This document shows, piece after piece, positions 41,176 to 48,065 of a stretch of DNA of 48,065 bases. The notes beneath the pieces were generated by a model. That model was not told the origin of the DNA. It ran no database searches and saw only the letters and a list, made by a program, of their open reading frames with translations. The position numbers and the translations under genes are program-made. The stretch comes from JAGQRJ01 sp041402045. GTDB taxonomy: Bacteria; Planctomycetota; J058. How positions within the stretch are numbered: the first letter of the stretch is position 1; each line of letters begins with the position of its first letter. The DNA lies in assembly GCA_041402045.1 (NCBI GenBank), contig JAWKSZ010000067.1, positions 1 through 48,065 on the forward strand. Reading direction: 5' to 3'.

Positions 41176-41672
41176 GAGGCCTCCTCGGGCACGAGGGTGT
41201 GCCTGAGCGCGATCCGCGCGCGCTTCAGCCGGCCTTGGACCGTGGTGAAGGGGAGGTCGAGGTAGTCGGCGATCTGGCGGTAGTTGAGCCCGCCCTCGTA
41301 GCGCAGGCGGATCACCTCGCGCAGGTCGGGGTCGAGGTCGGCGACCGCCGCGCGCACCTCGCGCTGCGCCTCGTCCAGGGCCAGCGCCTCCGCCGGGCCC
41401 GGCGCCGGGGCGGCGCGCTCGGCGACCTCCCTCGGCGGCTTGTGGTCGCGGTGGTGCTTGAGCACCTTGTTGCGCGCGATCCCGAACAACCAGCGCCCGG
41501 TGCCCTCGTCGGGCACGCCCTTGTCGAGGGCGGCGACGAAGGTGTCGTGGCAAATGTCCTCGACCGCGCCCTGGTCCCGCACCCGCGAGCCGACGAACGC
41601 GCGCAGCGCCCGGCCGTGCTCGCGATAGAGCACGGCGACCTCGTCGGGGGGTGGGACGGCCAGGTCGTTCAC
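41172..41672 (-). CDS. ECF-type RNA polymerase sigma factor
   Basis: A 166-residue sigma70-family ECF factor. Region 2 includes VEDICHDTFVAALDKG and FGIARNKVLKHHRDHK. Region 4 has DPDLREVIRLRYEGGLNYRQ followed by IADYLDLPFTTVQGRLKRAR, the -35-binding HTH. There is no obvious extra domain. The GTG at 41672 is chosen over longer frames as it begins just before the conserved region 2. A GGTATACC lies 7 bases upstream, so the message may be nearly leaderless. First gene of an operon coupled by 4-base overlaps to the anti-sigma-like and membrane proteins. Confidence 0.93.
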   Translation of the reverse strand: MNDLAVPPPDEVAVLYREHGRALRAFVGSRVRDQGAVEDICHDTFVAALDKGVPDEGTGRWLFGIARNKVLKHHRDHKPPREVAERAAPAPGPAEALALDEAQREVRAAVADLDPDLREVIRLRYEGGLNYRQIADYLDLPFTTVQGRLKRARIALRHTLVPEEAS

Positions 41673-41902
41673 ATCCGAGGTATACCGTGAGCCCCCGGAT
41701 CGGGACGCGAAAACTCTCGGCGGCGGGCCCGAGCAGCGCAAACGTCTTCCCGAGAACCACTTAGACCGAACGAGCGGAGCTCCACCGGCCCGATCGCGCT
41801 CCGACAGGACAAGGAGTTACGCCACGTCCTGAGGACGGCGCCCCTCCGTCCCCGCGGGATTTCCGCCGACAGCCCCCGGCCGCAGAAGTCGTCGAGCGCA
41901 GC
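41673..41902. promoter_or_regulatory. Divergent region between ECF sigma operon and hflX
   Basis: 230 bases. The palindrome GGTATACC at 41679-41686 contains a good TATACC -10 for the sigma gene, placing transcription start at or next to its GTG. A GGAG-like motif near 41813 precedes no convincing start. No clear promoter could be fixed for hflX. Confidence 0.4.
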
Positions 41903-43273
41903 ATGGCACCCAGGCTCCAAACTTCGCACCATGGCGCCCATGCGCTTCCTGCGAGCCCCTCGTTGAACGAGACCCCCGTCCCCGAGCGTCGGCCGATCGC
42001 CGTCCTCGCCGCCGCGCTCCAGCGGCAAGACCAACGCCTCGACCTGCCCGAGCCCTTGGGCGAGCTGGCGTCCTTGGCCAAGACCGCCGGGATCGAGGTG
42101 CGCGGCGAGGCGATCGTGCAGCGCCGCGACCGCCCCGACGGCGCCACGACCCTCGGCAAGGGCACGGTCGCCCGCCTGCAGGAGGAGGTCGACCAGACCG
42201 GCGCCGAGCTGGTGATCTTCGACAACGACCTCAAGCCGCGACAGAAGCGCAACCTGGAGAAGGAGCTCGGCAAGCGCGTCCTCGACCGCACCGAGCTGAT
42301 CCTGAACATCTTCGCCAGCCACGCGCGCTCGCCTCAGGCCCGCCTCCAGGTCGAGGTCGCCAAGCTGGAGTACGAGCTCCCCCGCCTGCGCCGCATGTGG
42401 ACCCACCTCGACACCGGCGTCGGCCTGCGCGCCGCGGGCGAGAAGCAGCTCGAGGTCGACAAGCGCCTGGTGCGCAAGCGGATCCAGGAGCTCCGGCGCG
42501 AGCTGGGCGAGGTCCGCGCGCGCAAGGAGCGCGAGGTCGAGCGCCGCGCCGAGGCCTACTGCGTCTCGCTCGTGGGCTACACCAACGCGGGCAAGTCGAC
42601 GCTCATGAACGCGCTGACCGAGGCCGGGGTCTACGTCGCCGACAAGCTGTTCGCGACCCTCGACACCCGCACCCGCTCCTGGAGCGTGGGCCCCAACCGC
42701 GAGGTCCTGCTCTCGGACACCGTCGGCTTCATTCGCCACCTGCCCCACGCCCTGGTCGAGAGCTTCCACGCCACCCTCGAGGAGGCGGTGACCTCGGACC
42801 TCCTGCTGCACGTGGTCGACGCCTCGGACCCCGAGGCCCTGGAGCACGTGCGCGCGGTGCGCGAGGTGCTCGAGTCGCTGGGGATCAAGGACCGCGACGA
42901 GCTGATCGTGCTCAACAAGATCGACCGCGCGGCCCCCGAGCTCCTGCCCTACCTCGAGCGGCGCCTGGTGAACACGATCCGGGTCTCGGCCAAGACCGGC
43001 GAGGGCACCGACGCCCTGGCGGCCAAGGTCAACGAGCTCGCCGCGGCCAGCGAAGAGGACTACGCCCTGAGCCTCGACGTGCGCGAGGGCAAGGCGATCG
43101 CCTACCTCGAAGGCCTGGCCGAGGTGAAGCACAAGGAGCTCGACGGCGAGCGCCTGCGCTACTCCGTCCGTTGCCGCCCCGCGGTGATCGGCGGGCTCAA
43201 GCGCCAGGTGCGCACCAAGCAGGGCCTCGACGTCGAAGGCGAGGTCGAGGCCCCGGCCAAAGAGGAGTGGTAG
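41903..43273 (+). CDS. hflX: GTPase HflX
   Basis: A ribosome-associated GTPase that splits stalled 70S ribosomes under stress. The HflX N-terminal domain (RPIAVLAAALQ to QVEVAKLEYELPRLRRMW) includes the glycine-rich GKGTVARLQ and the long coiled helices. The G domain has P-loop GYTNAGKST, DTVGFI and NKID. The C-terminal extension is intact, giving 456 residues from the ATG at 41903. A TTG at 41963 (436 residues) is an alternative, as homology begins just after it. Neither start has a strong ribosome-binding site. It is divergent from the sigma operon. Confidence 0.93.
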   Translation: MAPRLQTSHHGAHALPASPSLNETPVPERRPIAVLAAALQRQDQRLDLPEPLGELASLAKTAGIEVRGEAIVQRRDRPDGATTLGKGTVARLQEEVDQTGAELVIFDNDLKPRQKRNLEKELGKRVLDRTELILNIFASHARSPQARLQVEVAKLEYELPRLRRMWTHLDTGVGLRAAGEKQLEVDKRLVRKRIQELRRELGEVRARKEREVERRAEAYCVSLVGYTNAGKSTLMNALTEAGVYVADKLFATLDTRTRSWSVGPNREVLLSDTVGFIRHLPHALVESFHATLEEAVTSDLLLHVVDASDPEALEHVRAVREVLESLGIKDRDELIVLNKIDRAAPELLPYLERRLVNTIRVSAKTGEGTDALAAKVNELAAASEEDYALSLDVREGKAIAYLEGLAEVKHKELDGERLRYSVRCRPAVIGGLKRQVRTKQGLDVEGEVEAPAKEEW

Positions 43274-43397
43274 GAGCGCCCGCCCTCCTTCTCTTTTCAC
43301 CCGCGCAAATGCGGACCGCCGACGGCGTCATCGCGAGACCGTCCCCCCTCTCGCACAACGACTTGAGGTCGGGCACGGCGCTTGATCTCGCCCCGGA
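43274..43397 (+). promoter_or_regulatory. Intergenic region before the PLD gene
   Basis: 124 bases with a short pyrimidine-rich stretch (TTCTCTTTTC near 43290) and no clear hairpin or promoter. It probably holds the promoter of the next gene. Confidence 0.3.
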
Positions 43398-45008
43398 ATG
43401 CGCACGCTGCTCCTGTTCGCCCTGCTGCTCGGTCCGCTCCTCGCGGGGACCCCGGGCCCCGGCTCGCCCTTCACCCTCGACGTCCGCGAGGACGGCGCCC
43501 CACCCCTCGCCGCCCACGCCTGGCTCCGCCCCGGCGGCCGCGGGCTGATCCTCGAGCAGACCTGGCCCAGCCGCGTCGAGCTCGAGCTCGTGGCCGACGC
43601 CCAGGGCTTCCTCTACGGCGAGGCGCGCCTCGCGGCCGGCGTGCGCGAGCGCCTGCTGGACGAGCTCGCCGGCGCGCGGCTGCAGGTGTGGCTGCGCGAG
43701 AGCGAGGGGACCTACGCCGGGCGCTGGCGGATCGTGAGCGACGCGCGCAACCTGCGGCAGGGGCACCTGCGCCTGCGCCCGAGCGCGGAGCGCCCCCCGA
43801 GCCCCCTGGCGGCGACGATCCGCGGCGCGGTGGAGCCGGTCCTCGACCGCAGCACCGTCCCCGTCACCAGCGCGTTCTCCCGGGGACGCCCCGAGCTCGA
43901 GCCCCTGGTCCGCGGGCGCGCGATCTTCGGGCGCATGGCGGACCTGATCGCCAACGCCCAGCACGAGGTCCTGTTCCTGACCTACACCTGGGAGGCCGAC
44001 TGCGCGCCTGCGCAGCGGATCGTCGACGGCCTGCGCGCCCTCGCCGAGCGTCGGCGCCAGACCGGCGGCCCTCCGGTGCGCGCCTACTTCGTGGTCAACG
44101 GCGGCTGGTTCGCGAAGCGCACCGCGATCAAGGCCATGCGCCAGGACCTCGAGGGCCTGGGCCTCGCGCCCTTCGTGGACGTGCGCCTCGTGCGCCACAA
44201 GCACCGCCTGTTCGGCGCGCTGCACACCAAGTCCCTCGTCGTCGACGGCCGGGTCGCGGGGGTCACCGGCGCCAACCCCGAGGCCAAGCACGACGGCGAG
44301 ACGCCGTGGTACGACCTGGGGTTCGTGGTCCACGGGCAGGCGGCCTGGGGCGCGCGGGAGGACTTCGCGCAGGTGTGGCGCAAGACCACCGGCGAGGAGC
44401 TGCCCGCGATCCCGGTGCCCCCGGCCCACCCCGACGACGTGCCGGTCTACCTGATCGGGCGCAAGGCGAACGAGAGCCCGCTGCGGCGCAGGATCGACGA
44501 CCCCCAGGGGCAGGCCTACCTGGCCGCGATCGAGAACGCGCGCCGCTCGCTCCGGATCCTCACGCCGAACCTCAACTACCGCCCGCTCATGGAGGCCCTC
44601 GTCCGCGCCGCCGCGCGCGGGGTCCACGTGCAGCTCGTGCTCTCGCTCGGCTTCAACAAGGACGCCGAGAACCGGCCGCTCCAGGGCGGGTGCAACGAGA
44701 CCACCGCGCGCTGGCTGCAGAGCACGCTGTTCGAGCAGCAGATCGGCGGCTTCGAGCTCCGCTGGTACTCCGTCGACGGTCGCGAGCCCCACGTCGGCAA
44801 CGGACCCAGCTCCTCCCACGCGAAGTACCTGACGGTGGACGGCCAGATCGCGCTGGTGGGGAGCACGAACCTCGACACCCAGAGCCTGCTCCACAGCCGC
44901 GAGCTGGACTTCCTCGTGGACGACCCGGCCACGGTGCACGCCTGGGACGCGCGGGCCTTCCTCCCGGTGTGGGAGCGCGCGGTCCCCGCCTGGCGCTTCG
45001 CGCGTTAG
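43398..45008 (+). CDS. Secreted phospholipase D/cardiolipin synthase-family protein
   Basis: A 536-residue exported protein with signal peptide MRTLLLFALLLGPLLAG. Residues about 20-150 are an unrecognised beta-rich domain. Two PLD catalytic motifs follow: LHTKSLVVDG with H276 and SSHAKYLTVDG with H474, each with the downstream GxxN segment (VTGANP, VGSTNLD). Both HKD motifs are complete, so it should hydrolyse or transfer phosphodiesters, probably of phospholipids, outside the cytoplasmic membrane. Cardiolipin synthases normally have membrane helices rather than a cleavable signal, so a phospholipase role is preferred. A GT2 gene follows after 39 bases. Confidence 0.9.
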   Translation: MRTLLLFALLLGPLLAGTPGPGSPFTLDVREDGAPPLAAHAWLRPGGRGLILEQTWPSRVELELVADAQGFLYGEARLAAGVRERLLDELAGARLQVWLRESEGTYAGRWRIVSDARNLRQGHLRLRPSAERPPSPLAATIRGAVEPVLDRSTVPVTSAFSRGRPELEPLVRGRAIFGRMADLIANAQHEVLFLTYTWEADCAPAQRIVDGLRALAERRRQTGGPPVRAYFVVNGGWFAKRTAIKAMRQDLEGLGLAPFVDVRLVRHKHRLFGALHTKSLVVDGRVAGVTGANPEAKHDGETPWYDLGFVVHGQAAWGAREDFAQVWRKTTGEELPAIPVPPAHPDDVPVYLIGRKANESPLRRRIDDPQGQAYLAAIENARRSLRILTPNLNYRPLMEALVRAAARGVHVQLVLSLGFNKDAENRPLQGGCNETTARWLQSTLFEQQIGGFELRWYSVDGREPHVGNGPSSSHAKYLTVDGQIALVGSTNLDTQSLLHSRELDFLVDDPATVHAWDARAFLPVWERAVPAWRFAR

Positions 45009-45047
45009 GCGGCGCCGTCTGAGGCGGATCGCGATACGATCCCGCCC

Positions 45048-46046
45048 ATGACGGACCCCGAGGTCAGCGTGCTCACCCCGGTCTACGAGGCCGAGGGGAC
45101 CCTCCCCGCGGCCCTGGCCGCGATCCTGGGCCAGGCCACCGCGCGCAGCATGGAGGTGCTCGTCGTCGACGACGGCTCCCCCGACCGCTCGGGGGACCTC
45201 GCCCGCGAGGTCGCCGCCCGGGACCCCCGGGTCCAGGTCCTGACCAAGCCCAACGGCGGCGAGGCCAGCGCGCTGAACCATGGCTGGCGGGTGGCCAAGG
45301 GCCGCTACGTGGCGATCCTCGAAGGCGACGTCGAGCCAGCGCCCGACTGGCTCGAGCGCTGCATGGAGGTGCTCGAGGCCGAGCCCGAGGCCTGGGCCGT
45401 GGGCGGCTACCTCGAGACCCCGCCCGACGACCCCTGGATCGCGCGGCTCGCGGGCTACGAGATCGAGACCAAGTTCCAGAGCAAGCCGCGGGAGGCCAAG
45501 CACCTCACCTCGGCCAACGTGCTCTACCGCGCCGAGGCCTTCGAGCTCGCGGGCCCCTTCGACGAGCGCCTGGTCAACGCGAGCCTGGACTCGGTGTTCA
45601 ACGGGCGCCTGGTCAAGGCCGGCAAGCGCCTGATCTACGAGCCCCGGGCCCGGGTCAAGCACCACTACAAGACCACGCTCCTCGGCTACCTGCGCCGACA
45701 GTACGCCTACGCGCGCTACCGCGTGCACAACGAGATCCTCGACCTCTACCCCGCCGACCGCTTCCTCGCGCTGAACGTGGCCCTGTGCGCGGCCGCCGCC
45801 GGCGCCTGCTGCGCGGCGCCGTTCGGGGTCCTGCTCCCCCCGCCCTGGAACGTGGTCGTGATCACCACCGGCCCGAGCCTCCTGGGCCTCGCGCTCCTGG
45901 CCCAGACCCCGCGGGCCCTGCGCTACGCGATCGGGCGCAAGGACCCGATCGCGCTGCTCTATCCGCCGGTCGTGGTGACCCGCAACGTGATCGGGGCCGT
46001 GGGCTACGCCGTGGGCCTGGGCATGAAGGCCCTGGGGCGCGTATGA
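45048..46046 (+). CDS. Family 2 glycosyltransferase with C-terminal membrane segments
   Basis: A 332-residue inverting GT-A enzyme. VSVLTPVYEAEGTLPAALAA, VVDDGSPDRS, the nucleotide-sugar contact GYVAILEGDVEP-type strand (RYVAILEGDVEPAP) and the acceptor-side SANVLYRAEAFELAGPFDER are family 2 features. Two to three hydrophobic segments between 240 and 325 anchor it in the inner membrane. Its substrate is unknown, and transfer to a lipid or surface glycan is likely from the context. The stop overlaps the ATG of the glycerophosphodiesterase gene by four bases. Confidence 0.93.
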   Translation: MTDPEVSVLTPVYEAEGTLPAALAAILGQATARSMEVLVVDDGSPDRSGDLAREVAARDPRVQVLTKPNGGEASALNHGWRVAKGRYVAILEGDVEPAPDWLERCMEVLEAEPEAWAVGGYLETPPDDPWIARLAGYEIETKFQSKPREAKHLTSANVLYRAEAFELAGPFDERLVNASLDSVFNGRLVKAGKRLIYEPRARVKHHYKTTLLGYLRRQYAYARYRVHNEILDLYPADRFLALNVALCAAAAGACCAAPFGVLLPPPWNVVVITTGPSLLGLALLAQTPRALRYAIGRKDPIALLYPPVVVTRNVIGAVGYAVGLGMKALGRV

Positions 46047-46717
46047 AGATCATGGGGCACCGCGGGGCGCGCCACGAGGCGCCCGAGAACACCCTGCCCT
46101 CGATCCAGCGCGCGCTGGACGCGGGCTGCGAGGCGATCGAGGTCGACGTGCAGCCCACCCGCGACGGCGGGCTGGTGGTGATCCACGACGAGACCCTCGA
46201 GCGCACCACCGACGGCCAGGGCCGGGTCGACGCCCACGACCTGGCCGCGCTGCGCGCGCTGGACGCGGGCGACGGCGCCCGGGTCCCGACCCTGCCCGAG
46301 GTCCTCGCGCTCTGCCGCGGCCGCGCCGAGCTGTTCGTCGAGCTCAAGTCGCCGGGCTGCGAGGCCCGCGTGGTCGAGGCGATCCGCGCCGCGGACCAGG
46401 CCGCCGAGTGCCTGGTCAAGAGCTTCGTGCACCCCTGGCTGGAGACGGTCAAGGCGCTCGAGCCGCGGCTGCGCACGGCCTGCCTGCTCTACGGCCGCCC
46501 CAGCGACCCCGCGGGGGTGGTCCGCGCGGCCGGCGCCGACGTGCTCTCCCTGGGGATCGCCCTCGTCGACGAGGCGCTGATCGAGGCCTGCCACGCCGGG
46601 GGCTTCGGGGTGTGCGTGTGGAACCTCAACGACCCCAGCCAGGTCGCGCGCTACCGCGCCTGGGGCGTCGACTACCTGGGGACCGACGTCCCCAGCGCGG
46701 TGTGCGCCGCTCGCTGA
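46043..46717 (+). CDS. Glycerophosphodiester phosphodiesterase
   Basis: A 224-residue GDPD-family TIM-barrel enzyme hydrolysing glycerophosphodiesters to glycerol-3-phosphate and an alcohol. GHRGARHEAPENT (catalytic His and Arg), EVDVQPTRDGGLVVIHDE (metal-binding Glu/Asp and second His) and FVELKSP are all present, with VDYLGTDVP at the end. There is no signal peptide, so it is cytoplasmic. ATG overlaps the glycosyltransferase stop (ATGA), so the two are co-translated. It ends four bases from the convergent sugar-kinase gene. Confidence 0.93.
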   Translation: MKIMGHRGARHEAPENTLPSIQRALDAGCEAIEVDVQPTRDGGLVVIHDETLERTTDGQGRVDAHDLAALRALDAGDGARVPTLPEVLALCRGRAELFVELKSPGCEARVVEAIRAADQAAECLVKSFVHPWLETVKALEPRLRTACLLYGRPSDPAGVVRAAGADVLSLGIALVDEALIEACHAGGFGVCVWNLNDPSQVARYRAWGVDYLGTDVPSAVCAAR

Positions 46718-46721
46718 GCGC

Positions 46722-48065
46722 TCAGGAGCGGCCGGCGCCCTTGAGCAGGTAGCGCGCGTTCTTGACCACGACCTCCTGGCGCACGGGCTCGGCGTTGCCG
46801 ACCACGTTGGCCGCGATCGCGCCTGCGACGTTGGCCAGGACCGAGGTCAGCTCGACCTCGGCGCCCACGCGGCCGCACAGCGCGGCAGCGGAGAAGAACG
46901 CGTCGCCGGCGCCCACCGTGTCCACGGTGACCTTGGTCATGGCCGGGCAGGCGTGGGTCTCGCCGCCCTTCGTCCACACCACCGAGCCCGAGGACCCGAG
47001 GGTCAGCCAGCCCTGCTGGGCCTGGAGCTGCTCCCCCAATCGCCCCAGGAGCTCGAACTCGCTGACCCCGCGCTGGCCGTAGGCCAGGCACAGCTCCTTC
47101 TCGTCCAGGGAGAGCAGGTCGCAGCGGCGGTACTTGGTGATCAGGTTGAAGCCGTAGTTGTAGCTGTTGGTCTGGCAATTGAGCGCGAGGTAGGGGGCCT
47201 GGTCCTCGAGCAGGCGCTGCACGTCGGGGTCGATCATGCCGTGGCCGTAGTCGCAGAGCACGACCAGGTCGCAGTCCTCGAGCGCCGACTTCAGCCGGTG
47301 CAGGAGCTTGGCCTTGAGCCCCTCCGACGGCCGGTCGTGCAGGCGGTTGACCGCAAAGTGCTTGATCAGGTCCTTGCGCTTGCCCGGGCGCTCCACGTAG
47401 CGCTGCTTGAGGATCGTGGGGTAGTCGCGGTCGCGCAGCAGATCCAGGGTCAGGGACTCGTCGGCCAGCGGTTTGAGCGCCGCGTCGAGGTAGGCCTCGC
47501 GCCCGGCGAGGGCGATCAGGCGCGTGGGGCAGCCCCAGCTCGCGACCGCGCGCGCGATCGCCAGGCTGCCGCCGAGGTAGTCTTCGTCGTGCACCGGGCG
47601 CACCGAGAGCACCCGGGCCTTGCTGGTGAGCCCCTGCACCCGGCAGTAGCTGTAGCGGTCGACGATCAGGTCGCCGACCACGAGCACCTTGAGCTGGCGG
47701 ATCTGGGCCAGGATCGCGTCCAGGCGCTGGCCCGCGGCGTTCACCGGGAAGCGGTCGAGGTACTCGCGCACGTCGGGGTCGAGGGCGTCGAGGTGGGCCG
47801 AGATCAGCCGCGTCGAGCTGTGGAGCGGCGCGCCCACGAAGCGCACCTCGCCGCCGTGGGCGGCGACGGCGCGCACGTCGTCGTCGATCCGCCGGTCGGT
47901 CTCGTCCTTGGGCTTGGCGTACTCGGTGCCCTTGCAGTAGACATTCGGGCGCACGACGTCGATCGCCTCGACGGCGTAGGGGTGCGGGACGACGACCACG
48001 TAGTCCACGATCCCCAGGTGCGCGAGCTGGTAGGCACGCTGCTCGTCCGAGAACACCGGGCGCCC
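46722..48065 (-). CDS. Bifunctional cytidylyltransferase-PfkB kinase (HldE-like, reversed order), partial
   Basis: The visible 447 codons lack the N-terminus, which lies beyond the window edge. The first 90 or so residues are the end of a nucleotidyltransferase (GRPVFSDEQRAYQLAHLGIV, VDYVVVVPHP, YCKGTEYAKP). The HxGH motif would be off-window. Residues about 125-444 are a PfkB/RfaE1-type sugar kinase (VLVVGDLIVDRYSYCRV, GGSLAIARAVASWG) with catalytic base and anion hole DTVGAGDAFFSAAALCGR. In standard HldE the kinase comes first. Here the order is transferase then kinase. A role in activating a heptose or other sugar for surface glycans fits the neighbouring glycosyltransferase. Confidence 0.88.
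   Translation of the reverse strand, partial: GRPVFSDEQRAYQLAHLGIVDYVVVVPHPYAVEAIDVVRPNVYCKGTEYAKPKDETDRRIDDDVRAVAAHGGEVRFVGAPLHSSTRLISAHLDALDPDVREYLDRFPVNAAGQRLDAILAQIRQLKVLVVGDLIVDRYSYCRVQGLTSKARVLSVRPVHDEDYLGGSLAIARAVASWGCPTRLIALAGREAYLDAALKPLADESLTLDLLRDRDYPTILKQRYVERPGKRKDLIKHFAVNRLHDRPSEGLKAKLLHRLKSALEDCDLVVLCDYGHGMIDPDVQRLLEDQAPYLALNCQTNSYNYGFNLITKYRRCDLLSLDEKELCLAYGQRGVSEFELLGRLGEQLQAQQGWLTLGSSGSVVWTKGGETHACPAMTKVTVDTVGAGDAFFSAAALCGRVGAEVELTSVLANVAGAIAANVVGNAEPVRQEVVVKNARYLLKGAGRS

Noticed and set aside
41932..41966. Short upstream frame (MAPMRFLRAPR) overlapping a TTG in the hflX leader
   Set aside because: It could be a coupled leader peptide, but there is no ribosome-binding site and it lies inside the longer hflX frame from the ATG at 41903. 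Too weak to annotate.

Overview
The window is about 48 kb of very GC-rich bacterial chromosome (I estimate above 70% G+C by eye) with tightly packed genes, many GTG starts and 4-base start/stop overlaps. The gene content suggests a Planctomycetota-like organism: several proteins begin with MJ0042-type or other short zinc ribbons, and there are FHA, DUF4388, TPR and Ser/Thr-kinase proteins, an ECF sigma factor with an unusual partner, and many secreted or single-span proteins of unknown function. This placement is inferred from gene style. No rRNA or other phylogenetic marker is present, and a high-GC myxobacterium-like lineage is not excluded. I saw no tRNA, rRNA, CRISPR array, phage module or intact transposase.

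Layout. 0-9.4 kb: exonuclease III, a small Rho_N-domain protein, FHA/DUF4388 and zinc-ribbon proteins, a secreted class-3 lipase coupled to a peptidoglycan-binding protein, a secreted protein with two beta-rich repeats and a caspase/CHAT-like His-Cys pair, a lipoprotein MsrA, a TPR membrane protein and nitronate monooxygenase. 9.4-20.7 kb: a DNA-binding protein with a histone-like tail, a repeat island, a YkgJ-type Cys-cluster protein, a zinc-ribbon/ankyrin protein, two paralogous zinc-ribbon membrane proteins, a sigma54-activator-like regulator with a ruined ATPase, a kinase/TPR sensor, and an ArsR-YeeE-DUF6691-GNAT operon on the minus strand. 20.7-27 kb: a broken DUF429 gene, a renalase-like FAD oxidoreductase divergent from folE2, a DUF3365 haem lipoprotein with a double UspA protein, an APH/AAA kinase fusion, and a 157-bp IS630-type MITE. 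27-36.2 kb: a minus-strand operon of a membrane-anchored protein, a secreted protein and a kinase/TPR protein (two of the three frameshifted), then folE, an MJ0042/FHA protein and a frameshifted asparagine synthetase. 36.2-36.85 kb: a 670-bp gene-free island of repeats. 36.85-48 kb: DUF427, an LysM L,D-transpeptidase, a membrane protein, a triple-repeat anti-sigma-like/RING-like protein and its ECF sigma factor (all minus strand), then hflX, a secreted phospholipase D-family protein, a GT2 glycosyltransferase coupled to a glycerophosphodiesterase, and the end of a cytidylyltransferase-kinase (HldE-like, reversed order) running off the window.

Themes: envelope and cell-wall work (lipase, PG-binding, L,D-transpeptidase, PLD, GT2, GDPD, sugar activation), phospho-signalling (two kinases, two FHA proteins, a GAF regulator), oxidative and sulfur stress (MsrA, YeeE/DUF6691, DUF3365, UspA), and two different GTP cyclohydrolases. 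Four genes carry nine frameshifts, all of them -1 and locally clustered. This may be real decay or base-deletion errors in the assembly, and it should be settled before those genes are called dead.
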